Origin: Candidatus Palauibacter scopulicola
GTDB taxonomy: Bacteria > Gemmatimonadota > Gemmatimonadetes > Palauibacterales > Palauibacteraceae
DNA: 64,000 nt
NCBI RefSeq assembly: GCF_947581915.1
Contig: NZ_CANPWG010000008.1
Location: 124,001 to 188,000 of the forward strand
Reading direction: 5' to 3'
Below, piece after piece: positions 54,331 to 63,624 of this stretch. Position 1 is the stretch's first letter. Each line of letters starts with the position of its first letter. Both the position numbers and the translations under genes were made by a program. The notes beneath the pieces were generated by a model. It made no database searches. It saw only the letters and a list, made by a program, of their open reading frames with translations, and was not told the origin of the DNA.

Positions 54331-56664
54331 ATGGTGTTCTCCATGAACAGCGCTCCGTCCGATCCCGCCGTGTCGCCCAGGGCTCGCATCGCGGCGCTGG
54401 CCCGGGACGACAAGTGGTTCCTGGGGGGGCTGGACGGCGTGGTGTGGGCACCGCCATTCCCGCAGTGGCTGCACCGGCCGGGGTTCTGGGACCCGGCTCA
54501 CCTGTTGCAGCACGAGGTCGGGCCCGGGTTCTCGATCGCCCTCGTGGGCTCGGACGGGCGGGAGAGCCCGCTCCACCGGGCGGCCCCCGGCCCGGACGAT
54601 GGCGAGCCGGCGGTCGGCAGGTGGCGGCCCGGGCGACTGGTCGTCACGTGGGCCGACGAGCGCGGCACTCTCGTCGAGGAGCGCCGCCGGGTGCTGCCGG
54701 GCGGCATCCTGGAATCCGCCTGGGGCGTCCCCCGAGACTTCGAGGGCCATCTCGTCGCCTTCACCGCGCAGCCCGCGGGCGCGACGCACGGGGTGGCGCC
54801 CACGGCGGATGGGGTGGGCTGGACGCGGGTCGTCTCGGACCGGCGCGGGCAGGAACTGGCCCTGCGCATGGAACTCGCGGGCTCGGGATCGCCCGCGTGG
54901 CGGCGCGTCGTACCGTCCGAGGGGCGCGGGGTGCCCGAATGGCGGCACTCACCCTTCGCGGAGGAGGTCGGCGCCCCCGAGAGCGCCGCGGCCGCGGGCG
55001 CCGACCCCACGTCCGGCCCGCCCCACGATCCGAACTCCGGCCCGCGCACCCACCGCACGGGATGGATCTGGATCGCCGTCGCGTTTCCGCTGACGGGGAT
55101 CGACGGTGGGGGGGCGCCGGCCATTCGGCTGAACCTCCGCCTCCGGGAGACCGAGTCTCGGCGCCGGGCCGCGACGCCCTCGATAACCCCGGCTCCGACA
55201 TCCTCGACGCCCCCGTCCGACGAGATCCCGACGCCCTCCGGCTGGGAGTCCTTCTTCGGCGGTTTTCCGCATTTCGAGAGCGGGGATCCCTATCTGGACC
55301 GCACCTTCGACTACCGGATCTACGGCCTCGGCCTGAACCGCATCGAGGGTCGCTGGGGCCCCGTACGGCGCCCCGCCATCGCCGAGGGCCCGGAGTACTT
55401 CCACGTGCCGATCGCGTACAGCGCACAGTGCCACATGATGGAGATGCGGTGGCGGAAGGGCGGGCGCGAGGCGTGGGGCTCGCTCCTGAACTTCGTCGAC
55501 AACCAGAAGCCGGATGGCTCCTTCCACGGGCGCCTCTATCCGGAGCGCCTCGAGGGAACGGACTTCTACCACGCGAACTGGGGCGATGCGCTGCTCGCGG
55601 TCGATGACATGCATCCCGATGCGGCGGCGCTGGCCCGCTGCTACGAGGGGTTGTCGCGCTACGCCCGCTGGCTGAAGGCGGCGCGCGACTCGGAGGCCTC
55701 GGGGATGTTCACCGTCACGAACCACTTCGAGACGGGACAGGAGTACATGTCGCGCTACATGGCCGTTGACGAGGAGGCCGACGTGGCCGGGTGGCGTCCC
55801 CGGCTGCGCCTCAAGGGGATCGATGTCACGGTGTACGCACACCAGTTGTTTCGCGCCCTCGCCGCCGTGGCGCGCCGTCTGGAGCGGCCCGGCGACGAGG
55901 CCGGGTGGCGCGGGCTCGAGGCACGCTGCCGGAGGGCGATCGACGAGCACATGTGGTCTGCGGAGGCCGGGCTTTTCACGGATGTGGACGGACGCACCGG
56001 CGAGCGGACCGGCGTGAAGGCGGCGGTGGGGTTCTATCCGCTGCTCATCGGAGGGGTGGAGGGCACGCGGCTCGATGCCCTGCTCGACCACCTGGAGGAT
56101 CCCGGAACCTTCGGCACGCGCTTTCCCCTGCCTTCGTCGAGCGTGGACGATCCGCGGTTTTCGGCGGAGGGCATCTGGCGCGGGAAGCGCCGCAACTGCC
56201 CCTGGAACGGACGCGTCTGGCCGATGACGACGAGCCACGTGATCGAAGGGCTGCTGCGCTGCTGGCGCGGCGGGAACGCGCGGGCGGGGGCGCTGGCGGC
56301 CGACATGCTCCGCCGCTTCGCCCGCATGATGTTCACCGATGGCGATCCCTCGCGCCCGAACTGCTTCGAGCACTACAACCCGCACACGGGGCGCGCGTGC
56401 CACTTCCGGGGGATCGACGACTACCAGCACTCGTGGATCCTCGACCTGCTGGCGCGCGGATTCGGCGGGCTTCACGTGGACGCGTCGGGCATCGAAGTGC
56501 GGCCGCTGCCGAACGGTCCCCCCCGCGTGTCGCTGGGACCGGTCTTCGCTCGGGGCCGGGAGCTTCGCGTGCAGGTGGGGCCCGAACGGGTGCGCCTCGA
56601 GGTGGACGGCGAGCGGTTCGAAGGGCCGCGTGGCGAGGCCCTGCGGGTGCCGTGGATCCGGTGA
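54331..56664 (+). CDS. (alpha/alpha)6-barrel glycoside hydrolase (amylo-glucosidase/MGH1-like)
   Basis: About 777 aa, no signal peptide. The N-terminal 300 residues are a beta-sandwich-like domain with a Thr/Pro-rich linker. The C-terminal barrel shows RIYGLGLNRIEG, GPEYFHVPIAYSAQCHMMEMRW, LLNFVDNQKPDGSFHG, FYHANWGDALLAVD, PWNGRVWPMTTSHVIEGLLR and DDYQHSWILDLLARGFGG. This is the pattern of GH63/GH15-like trehalase or glucosidase barrels. The start is uncertain (ATG 54331 or 54343). The stop overlaps the ABC ATPase start (GTGA), so it belongs to the sugar operon and probably processes imported glycosides. Confidence 0.78.
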   Translation: MVFSMNSAPSDPAVSPRARIAALARDDKWFLGGLDGVVWAPPFPQWLHRPGFWDPAHLLQHEVGPGFSIALVGSDGRESPLHRAAPGPDDGEPAVGRWRPGRLVVTWADERGTLVEERRRVLPGGILESAWGVPRDFEGHLVAFTAQPAGATHGVAPTADGVGWTRVVSDRRGQELALRMELAGSGSPAWRRVVPSEGRGVPEWRHSPFAEEVGAPESAAAAGADPTSGPPHDPNSGPRTHRTGWIWIAVAFPLTGIDGGGAPAIRLNLRLRETESRRRAATPSITPAPTSSTPPSDEIPTPSGWESFFGGFPHFESGDPYLDRTFDYRIYGLGLNRIEGRWGPVRRPAIAEGPEYFHVPIAYSAQCHMMEMRWRKGGREAWGSLLNFVDNQKPDGSFHGRLYPERLEGTDFYHANWGDALLAVDDMHPDAAALARCYEGLSRYARWLKAARDSEASGMFTVTNHFETGQEYMSRYMAVDEEADVAGWRPRLRLKGIDVTVYAHQLFRALAAVARRLERPGDEAGWRGLEARCRRAIDEHMWSAEAGLFTDVDGRTGERTGVKAAVGFYPLLIGGVEGTRLDALLDHLEDPGTFGTRFPLPSSSVDDPRFSAEGIWRGKRRNCPWNGRVWPMTTSHVIEGLLRCWRGGNARAGALAADMLRRFARMMFTDGDPSRPNCFEHYNPHTGRACHFRGIDDYQHSWILDLLARGFGGLHVDASGIEVRPLPNGPPRVSLGPVFARGRELRVQVGPERVRLEVDGERFEGPRGEALRVPWIR

Positions 56665-57803
56665 GTGCCGTGAGTCGCGCGCCGCAGGGCGTGGAGCTGC
56701 GCGGCGTGGAGAAGCGGTACGGCAACGTCGTGGCCGTCCGTGCGCTGGATCTGGAGGTCGGGCCGGGAGAACTGGTCGTGCTGGTGGGACCCTCGGGGTG
56801 CGGGAAGAGCACGCTGCTACGCCTCATCGCCGGGCTCATCGAACCCACCGCCGGGGAGGTGTGGATCGGGGGGCGGCGGGTGGACGACGTCGGGCCGGGC
56901 GCCCGCGACGTGTCCATGGTGTTTCAGAGCTACGCGCTCTATCCGCATATGACCGTGGCCGGGAATCTGGGCTTCGGCCTGCGCGTGCGGGGCACGCCGC
57001 GCGAGGAGATCGAGCGTCGCGTCGCTGACGCCGCCGCCGCGCTCGGGCTCGCCGAACTGCTGTCGCGGAAGCCCGGCGAACTGTCCGGCGGACAGCGCCA
57101 GCGCGTCGCTTTGGGGCGGGCCATGGTCCGGGACCCGGGCGTATTCCTGTTCGACGAGCCGCTCTCGAATCTCGACGCGGAACTGCGGCTGCGGACCCGG
57201 GACGAGATCGCCGCCCTGCACCGGCGTCTCGGCACGACGATGATCTTCGTGACGCACGACCAGGTGGAGGCGCTGTCGCTGGGCCAGCGGGTCGCGGTGA
57301 TGGACCGCGGCCGGCTTCAGCAGGTGGGCACGCCGGATGAGGTGTACCGCTGGCCGAGGAACCTGTTCGTCGCGGGGTTCGTGGGCTCGCCGACCATCAA
57401 CCGCATCCCGCTCGTCCGCGACGAGGGGGGACGCCTCGCGGGCGGTCCGTTCGCCCTGCACGGGCCGCCGGAGCTCGACCGGGCGACGCTCGCGGTGCGG
57501 CCGGAGGATCTCGCGGTCGTCCCTGCCCGGGGGCACGATTCAAGCGAGGCCGGCGACGCGACCGAAGTGAGCGACTTTCGGGCCGCCGTGCTCCGGGTGG
57601 AGGCGCTCGGCAGCGAGCAGCGCGTGCACCTGGACGGCCCCGGCGACGCGGCGTGGGTGGCGCGCGCGGGCCCCGCACAGCGGATCGCGCCGAGCGACCG
57701 GGTGAATGTCTCTGTCGCGTGGGAGCGCAGCCACCTGTTCGGCCCGGATGGCCACCGCGAGGAGGCCGCACCGCGACCGATCGGCCGCCCGGGCCCCGGA
57801 TGA
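56661..57803 (+). CDS. carbohydrate ABC transporter ATP-binding protein (MsmK/UgpC type)
   Basis: A 380-aa ATPase of the CUT1 family. It shows Walker A GPSGCGKSTLL, Q-loop FQSYALYPHMTV, signature LSGGQRQRVALGRAMV, Walker B VFLFDEPLSNLDAELR and H-loop VTHDQVEAL. A C-terminal TOBE-type regulatory domain begins about residue 240 (AVRPEDLAVV). Start GTG 56661 overlaps the glycosidase stop, and the stop overlaps the binding-protein start (ATGA). Confidence 0.95.
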   Translation: MSAVSRAPQGVELRGVEKRYGNVVAVRALDLEVGPGELVVLVGPSGCGKSTLLRLIAGLIEPTAGEVWIGGRRVDDVGPGARDVSMVFQSYALYPHMTVAGNLGFGLRVRGTPREEIERRVADAAAALGLAELLSRKPGELSGGQRQRVALGRAMVRDPGVFLFDEPLSNLDAELRLRTRDEIAALHRRLGTTMIFVTHDQVEALSLGQRVAVMDRGRLQQVGTPDEVYRWPRNLFVAGFVGSPTINRIPLVRDEGGRLAGGPFALHGPPELDRATLAVRPEDLAVVPARGHDSSEAGDATEVSDFRAAVLRVEALGSEQRVHLDGPGDAAWVARAGPAQRIAPSDRVNVSVAWERSHLFGPDGHREEAAPRPIGRPGPG

Positions 57804-59167
57804 CAGGCCCCAGGCCGCGCATGCCCCGGTCGACCACGCGCCGGTCGGCGCCGGCGACGACGTTTCGCGCCAAGGGCGTCGCCGCCGCCCTCCCCCGCGC
57901 GACCCTTGTCCTCGCTGCCCTCGGCCTCGCGGCGGCTGGCTGCGCGCCCGGCGAGTCGGGCAACGTGCTGCGCGTGGCCCTCTGGGCCGGCGGACACGAA
58001 CTCGAGATCGAGCGGCAGGTGGCCGACCGCTACGAGGCGCTGCACCCCGGCGTGCGGGTCGTGCTCGAATCGGCCCCCAACGGGTACGAGGAGCGGCTGC
58101 TGACCTCGATCGCGGCGGGGCGTCCGCCCGATGTCTACCTCATGGATTCGCCGGACATTCCGACCTTCGTGGAGCGCGGGCTGGCGCTGGATCTCGCACC
58201 GTACACGGAAGCGCTCGGCTTTCGGCCGGACAGCGTGTTCGGGCAGGTAGTGGACGCGTTTCGCCGGGGCGCATCCGTGTTCGCGCTGCCGAAGGACTTC
58301 ACGCCGATGGTCCTGTACGCGAACCGGCGCGTGCTCGCCGCCGCGGGGGTCGAAGGCCTTCTGCCCGCGGCCGGGTGGACGTGGACGGACTTCCGGCGGG
58401 CCGCGGAGGCAGTTGTCGCGGACACGGACGGCGATGGCCGGAACGACGTGTTCGGCTTCGACTTCCCGCGCAATCTCTACCAGTGGGTGCCGTTCGTGTG
58501 GTCGGCGGGCGGCGACATTCTCGGCCCTGCCGGCAGCGGGGCGGTGGGTTACCTGGACGGGCCGGAAGCGCTGGAGGCGTACCGCTTCCTTACCGCCCTG
58601 GCGGAGGACGGCCTCACGCCGGGCGCGCAGTTCGTCCAGCAGGGAGACCCCGCGCGAGAGGCGCGCTTCGCATCGGGGGGCCAGGCGTTCCTCCTGTCGG
58701 GTCACTGGACGCTCCCCGTGTTCCGGAATCTCGTGGAGACGGGCGACCTGGAACTGGCCATCGTCCCCATCCCGCACCACCCGTCGCAGACCGCGGCGAC
58801 GAGCGTGGTGTACGCGTCCGGGTGGGCCGTGCCGCCGAACGCACGGCACCTGCGGCGGGCGATCGACCTGGCCGGCTTCCTCGCCTCGCCCGAGGCGCAG
58901 CGTATTCGGGCACGGTCGGGACTCGCGATTCCGTCGCGGATCGATGTGGCCGCGGAGATCGCGGCGGCGGACCGCACGGGCGTCGAGGACGCGTTCATCG
59001 CGCTGGTGGAGGGCGCGCGGATGACGTGGGGCGCCCGGGTGCGCGACTTCTCCCGCATCGAGGCGCTGGCGGTGGAAATCATGGACCGCCGCCTGATTCG
59101 GGGAGAGCCCCTCGCCTCGAGCGCCTCGGACGTGGCCCGTCGCATCGACGCGGAGTTCGAGCGGTGA
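57800..59167 (+). CDS. carbohydrate ABC transporter substrate-binding lipoprotein
   Basis: A 455-aa family 1 solute-binding protein. The signal peptide ends in lipobox LAAAGC (about residue 48, after a long basic n-region). The mature part begins VLRVALWAGGHELEIERQVADRYEALHPGVRV and includes PPDVYLMDSPDIPTFVERGLALDL, a GHWTLPVFRN segment and WAVPPNARHLRRAIDLAGFL. The ligand cannot be named from sequence. It is coupled to both neighbours (ATGA upstream, GTGA downstream). Confidence 0.92.
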   Translation: MTGPRPRMPRSTTRRSAPATTFRAKGVAAALPRATLVLAALGLAAAGCAPGESGNVLRVALWAGGHELEIERQVADRYEALHPGVRVVLESAPNGYEERLLTSIAAGRPPDVYLMDSPDIPTFVERGLALDLAPYTEALGFRPDSVFGQVVDAFRRGASVFALPKDFTPMVLYANRRVLAAAGVEGLLPAAGWTWTDFRRAAEAVVADTDGDGRNDVFGFDFPRNLYQWVPFVWSAGGDILGPAGSGAVGYLDGPEALEAYRFLTALAEDGLTPGAQFVQQGDPAREARFASGGQAFLLSGHWTLPVFRNLVETGDLELAIVPIPHHPSQTAATSVVYASGWAVPPNARHLRRAIDLAGFLASPEAQRIRARSGLAIPSRIDVAAEIAAADRTGVEDAFIALVEGARMTWGARVRDFSRIEALAVEIMDRRLIRGEPLASSASDVARRIDAEFER

Positions 59168-60945
59168 GCCGCGCGCGGCAGCCGGCTCTCGCTCCCCTCG
59201 CCGCCGTCGTCCTGGCCGCCGGCCTGGCGCTGGTTGTGGCCATCGCCGCCGGTCGGGTGCAGAGCGTGCGGGTGGCGTCGGCGGAGGCCGAGGCGCGCAT
59301 GGCGGCCGCGCTGTGGGAGGCGGGGGGCGGCGTCCCGGCCGTCGTCGGACTACTCGGCGAGCGGGCCACGATGCTCGGCGCGGGCGACGGAGGCGAAGGG
59401 GCGGGGGCATACGCGTACGAGGCCGGCGCGCTCGAGCCCGCCGCCTGGATCGCGGTCGCGCCACGCGGCGCGGGCGGACGGCTGGGCGCCCTCCCCGGCG
59501 CCGCCCTCGCCATCGCGCTGGCGGGCGCGGCGATCATCGCGGGCTGGGCGGCGGGCCGGCGCCGCGGGCCGGCCCGCTCTCGCTACCCGGGCGGCATCGC
59601 ACTCCTCTCGATCAGTTGCATCGCCCTCGCGGCGGCTACCGCCGGGCGGTGGGCGGACCGCGAACTCCGATTGCTGAGCGCCGCCACGGTGGCCCAGGGC
59701 GCGCAGGCTGTCGAGCTGGCCCTGGCGGGCGGCGCGGAGCCGGCGCGCGCCGCCCGGGTCGCGCGCCTTCCCTGGGCCAGCGACGGATCACTGGCGTCCG
59801 CGGACGGGCAGTGGACCATGCCGTCCGAGGTGGCGGCGGCCATCGCCGCCGCGCCGGACCGAGGGTCGCAGCCGGCGGGGGCGCCGGCAGGGGCGCCACA
59901 CACGGTGGAGGCGGGCGGCGCTACGTGGCACGCGGCCCGCGCCGCCGACATCCACCTCGCCCTCCTCGGATACGAGCGCACCGCCTCGCCCGCCCTCGCG
60001 CTGGCCGCCGCGGGCGGGCTCGCGACCCTGCTGGTCGTGCTGGCGCTCCACCTGGTGCAACTCGCGGCCCGTCCCCGCGCCCTGCGTCGAACCCTCGCGG
60101 CCTGGGGCCTCCTCGCGCCGGCGGCGGCCCTCATCCTCGCGTTCACCCTCGGGCCGCTCGTCTTCTCGCTGTGGATCTCGCTGCACGAGTGGCGCCTCAT
60201 CGACCCCGCGCCGCTCTTTCTCGGATTCGACAACTACGCGGCGCTGCTCGCGGACGGCGAGTGGTGGTCGGCGATCGGGAACACGGCGCTGTTCACGCTG
60301 CACGTGCCCGCCGCGATGGCCATCGCCCTCGCCCTCGCGCTCCTCACCCGCGGATCGCGCCGCGCCATGCGCTGGGCCCGGCTCGCCCTCTTCCTCCCCG
60401 GAATCACGAGCGTGGCGGCGATCGCGGTGGTGTGGAAGTGGCTGCTGAGCGACCGGTACGGGCTGCTGAACCGGGGCCTGGAGCGCGTCGGGCTCGAGTC
60501 CGTCCCCTGGCTCACCTCGCCCGACACCGCGCTCATCAGCCTGATGATGATCGGCGTCTGGATGGTCCTGGGCTACCAGATGGTCGTCTTCCAGGCGGGC
60601 CTCGCCGCGATCCCGCGCGACTGGTACGACGCGGCACGGGTCGACGGCGCGGGGCCGTGGCAGCGCTTCCGTCACGTCACCCTCCCCGGCCTGCGCCACA
60701 CCCTCTTCTTCGTGCTCGTCACGTCCGTCATCGGGTCCTTCCAGGTGTTCGGACTCGTCTATGTGATGACCGAGGGCGGTCCGCTGGGCGCCACCGACGT
60801 CGCCGTCTATCACATCTACCGGGAGGCGTGGGAGTTCCTGCAGTTCGGCAACGCGGCGGCGATGAGCTGGATGCTGTTCGCGGTTGTATTCGCCGCCACC
60901 TGGCTGCACTTCCGCTTCCTCGATGCGCGGCGCGCCCATGGCTGA
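59164..60945 (+). CDS. carbohydrate ABC permease (MalF-like) with long N-terminal membrane extension
   Basis: 593 aa, about twice the normal length. The last 300 residues are a standard binding-protein-dependent permease with six helices and the EAA loop DAARVDGAGPWQRFRHVTLPG. The first 290 residues hold three to four extra helices (AAVVLAAGLALVVAIAAG, ALAIALAGAAIIAGWAAG, ISCIALAAATAG) around non-cytoplasmic Ala/Gly-rich loops of no recognised family. One continuous frame with no internal stop and a coupled start (GTGA) argues for a genuine fusion or extension, like the large periplasmic insert of enteric MalF but differently placed. Confidence 0.88.
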   Translation: MSRARQPALAPLAAVVLAAGLALVVAIAAGRVQSVRVASAEAEARMAAALWEAGGGVPAVVGLLGERATMLGAGDGGEGAGAYAYEAGALEPAAWIAVAPRGAGGRLGALPGAALAIALAGAAIIAGWAAGRRRGPARSRYPGGIALLSISCIALAAATAGRWADRELRLLSAATVAQGAQAVELALAGGAEPARAARVARLPWASDGSLASADGQWTMPSEVAAAIAAAPDRGSQPAGAPAGAPHTVEAGGATWHAARAADIHLALLGYERTASPALALAAAGGLATLLVVLALHLVQLAARPRALRRTLAAWGLLAPAAALILAFTLGPLVFSLWISLHEWRLIDPAPLFLGFDNYAALLADGEWWSAIGNTALFTLHVPAAMAIALALALLTRGSRRAMRWARLALFLPGITSVAAIAVVWKWLLSDRYGLLNRGLERVGLESVPWLTSPDTALISLMMIGVWMVLGYQMVVFQAGLAAIPRDWYDAARVDGAGPWQRFRHVTLPGLRHTLFFVLVTSVIGSFQVFGLVYVMTEGGPLGATDVAVYHIYREAWEFLQFGNAAAMSWMLFAVVFAATWLHFRFLDARRAHG

Positions 60946-61759
60946 GCGCGCGGTCCCGCCCCGGACGGCGCGTGGCCTCCTGCTCGCCGCCGCCTGCCTC
61001 GTCATGGCCGCGCCCTTCGCGTGGATGGCGCTCACGAGCCTCATGGGACAGCTCGAAGTGTTCGCCGGCGGGGGTCTCCTGCCGCGGCCGCCGCGGTGGT
61101 CCAACTATCCGGAGGCGCTCACGGCCCAGCCCTTCGGGCGCTACTTCCTGAACTCGCTCGTGTTCGCGACCGCGGTGGCGGCGGGCCAGGTCGCAACCTC
61201 GGCCACCGCCGGGTATGCCTTCGCCCGCCTCGACTTTCCGGGACGGGATGGACTGTTCATGCTCTTTCTGTCGACGATGATGGTGCCCGCGGTCGTCATC
61301 CTCATCCCTCGCTTCCTCATGATCGAGGCGCTCGGCTGGATCGACACCTACCAGGGACTCATCTCCACGGAACTCGTCTCCGTGTGGGGCATATTTCTCA
61401 TGCGGCAGTACTTCCGGACGGTGCCGCGCGAGCTGGAGGACGCCGCGCGCGTGGACGGTGCCGGGCGCGTGCGCATCTTCTGGAGCGTCGCGCTGCCGCT
61501 CGCGAAGCCCGCCGTGGCCACGCTCGCCCTGTTCGCGTTCGTCGACGCGTGGAAGAATCTTCTGTGGCCGCTCCTCGTGACCCGCTCCATGGAGATGCGC
61601 GTCGTCGAGGTGGGAATCGCGGCCTTCCATTCCACCTACGAAATCAACTGGCCCTACCAGATGGCGGCCGGCGTCGCCGCGGTTCTGCCCATCGCCCTCC
61701 TCTTCCTCTTCACCCAACGGTACTTCGTGCGCGGCATCCAACTGGAAGGCATCCGCTAG
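60938..61759 (+). CDS. carbohydrate ABC permease (MalG-like)
   Basis: A 273-aa inner-membrane protein with six helices. It has TAGYAFARLDFPGRDGLF, a MMVPAVVILIPRFLM helix, and the EAA loop DAARVDGAGRVRIFWSVALPLAKPA, ending FTQRYFVRGIQLEGIR, a tail common to the MalG/LacG group. The frame opens earlier, but ATG 60938 fits family length and overlaps the previous stop by 8 nt. Confidence 0.93.
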   Translation: MAERAVPPRTARGLLLAAACLVMAAPFAWMALTSLMGQLEVFAGGGLLPRPPRWSNYPEALTAQPFGRYFLNSLVFATAVAAGQVATSATAGYAFARLDFPGRDGLFMLFLSTMMVPAVVILIPRFLMIEALGWIDTYQGLISTELVSVWGIFLMRQYFRTVPRELEDAARVDGAGRVRIFWSVALPLAKPAVATLALFAFVDAWKNLLWPLLVTRSMEMRVVEVGIAAFHSTYEINWPYQMAAGVAAVLPIALLFLFTQRYFVRGIQLEGIR

Positions 61760-61760
61760 C

Positions 61761-63620
61761 GTGATGCGGGTCGGGGCGCTTGAGGCGCGGCGCTGGGCGG
61801 GGCTCGTGTTTGCGGCCGGACCCGGCGACGGGATCGGCCTTCGACTCGTCTTCACGACTCCGAGCGGTGAGCAGCGGGAGTTGGAGGACTGGTACTGGAT
61901 GGTCTCCCGCGTCGGTCCCCACGCGCCGGATGGATTTTATGCGCGCATGGAGTTCGACCTCGCCGCCGAGCCGTCGTCGGATTCCCGCCCTGCGGAGGGC
62001 ACGCTGATCCTGGAGTGGTCGCGCTGCGAGAATGCCCTGGCGCTGCGGGCTGTGGCGCGCGTGCCCGGCCGCGTGGAACTGGTGGGGGATGATCCGTGGG
62101 GGTGGAAGGCGCGGTGGGACCAGGCATCCGATGGCTGGCGGGCCGCGCTGGAAGGCGTGGAGATCGCCGCCGCCTTCGCGCCGCGGGCGGGGGAACGCGC
62201 GGCCACGGTCGTCGCCTGGGAGCCGAAGGGGGCGCGGCCCGGATCCACGCCCGCCCTGGACCGCGCCCGACGGCTTCTCCCGGAGCTGGACCGCTGGATC
62301 GACGACGCGCGCGCCGACTGGGACCGCCGCCGCCCCCGTGGGTCCGGGGCCGCGGAAGAACTCGTCGAAGCCGTCGCGGACCACTCGATGTGGAACGTCC
62401 TCCTCCAACCGGAAACGGGACGCCTGTACGCGCCGGCCGGCCGCCGCTGGATCTTCCCGAAGCCGGGGGGCAGCGGACGCGGGGACGGCGCGGCGGAGCC
62501 GGACGACTGGACGGTGTTCGGGTGGGATTCGTTCTTCAACGCGCTCGCGCTCGCCACGGCGTCGGGGCGGTTGGCGTGGGACGTCCTCCTCGCCGGGCTC
62601 GAGTCGCGTTATCCGAACGGGAACGTGCCCAACTGGAGGAGCCGCCTCGGCGGCACGCCCGATCGCTCCCAGCCCCCGGTGGGGTCGTTCGCGGCGCTGA
62701 AACTGCACCTCGCCTGTCCCGACGAAGACGCGCTGGCCGCGGCCTGGACCGGGCTCCGCGAGTGGAACGACTGGTGGGTGGCGGACAAGGGTGGGCGGCC
62801 GCGCCGGGAGGGCCTCACGCCGGGGCTTCTGGCCTGGGGTTCGGATACGGCGCGGGTTCCGCCGCGCGAGCAGCTTCCGGAGTGGGAGGTGAGCGCAAGC
62901 GGCCACCAGCGGGGGGCATGGGAATCGGGGCAGGACGACCTGCCGCTGTGGGAGGAGGCGGCATGGGATCCGGAGCGGGAAGTCCTCGCCATGTCCGCCG
63001 TCGATCTGTGCAGCTACCGCGCCCTGGACCTCGAATGCCTGGCGCGGATCGCCCGCATTCTGGGCCACGGGGGGGAGGCGGAGCGGCTTGAGGCGGAGCG
63101 CTGCCGGCTCGTCCGGACGATGAACCGGGTGCTTTGGTCCGAAGCCGCGGGGCTGTACCTGGACGAGCTGCCCGGCGGCCACTCCCCTCGCGTGGCCGCG
63201 TCGAACTTCCTTCCCCTGGTTGCCGGCGCGCCATCGGCTCGCCGGGCGCGGCGCATGGCCGGTGTGCTTCGCAACCCCGCGCGCTTCCGGGGCGAGTGGG
63301 TGCTGCCCACGATCTCGCGCGACGACCCCGCCTTTGACGACCAGCAGTACTGGCGCGGTTCCATTTGGCCGCCCATGAATTACCTCGTGCTGCAGGGACT
63401 GCGGCGGTACGGGTTCGACGAACTGGCGAGTGAACTCGCATGGAAAGGGGCGCTCATGTTCCTGGCCGATCTCCGGCGTACGGGGTTCTGCCGCGAGAAC
63501 TTCGACGCGCGCAGCGGCCGGGGGCGAGGGCACCGGTTCCAGAGTTGGGGACCGCTGCTCGCGCTGGGCGCGATCGAGGAGTCCGTCGCCGCGTGTCCTT
63601 GGCGGGGACGGTCGAGTTGA
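61761..63620 (+). CDS. GH63/MGH-like glycoside hydrolase
   Basis: A 619-aa protein, no signal peptide. The N-terminal 200 residues are beta-rich. The (alpha/alpha)6 barrel has FGWDSFFNALALATASGRLAWD, YPNGNVPNW, SGQDDLPLWEEAAWDPE, SAVDLCSYRALDLECLARIARILG and YWRGSIWPPMNYLVLQGLRRYG. This layout matches GH63 bacterial enzymes, including mannosyl- and glucosylglycerate hydrolases and alpha-glucosidases; the usual SGMDNSP is altered to SGQDDLP. It is probably a cytosolic enzyme acting on the sugar brought in by the adjacent transporter. The start is GTG 61761 or ATG 61764. Confidence 0.82.
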   Translation: MMRVGALEARRWAGLVFAAGPGDGIGLRLVFTTPSGEQRELEDWYWMVSRVGPHAPDGFYARMEFDLAAEPSSDSRPAEGTLILEWSRCENALALRAVARVPGRVELVGDDPWGWKARWDQASDGWRAALEGVEIAAAFAPRAGERAATVVAWEPKGARPGSTPALDRARRLLPELDRWIDDARADWDRRRPRGSGAAEELVEAVADHSMWNVLLQPETGRLYAPAGRRWIFPKPGGSGRGDGAAEPDDWTVFGWDSFFNALALATASGRLAWDVLLAGLESRYPNGNVPNWRSRLGGTPDRSQPPVGSFAALKLHLACPDEDALAAAWTGLREWNDWWVADKGGRPRREGLTPGLLAWGSDTARVPPREQLPEWEVSASGHQRGAWESGQDDLPLWEEAAWDPEREVLAMSAVDLCSYRALDLECLARIARILGHGGEAERLEAERCRLVRTMNRVLWSEAAGLYLDELPGGHSPRVAASNFLPLVAGAPSARRARRMAGVLRNPARFRGEWVLPTISRDDPAFDDQQYWRGSIWPPMNYLVLQGLRRYGFDELASELAWKGALMFLADLRRTGFCRENFDARSGRGRGHRFQSWGPLLALGAIEESVAACPWRGRSS

Positions 63621-63624
63621 CGCC

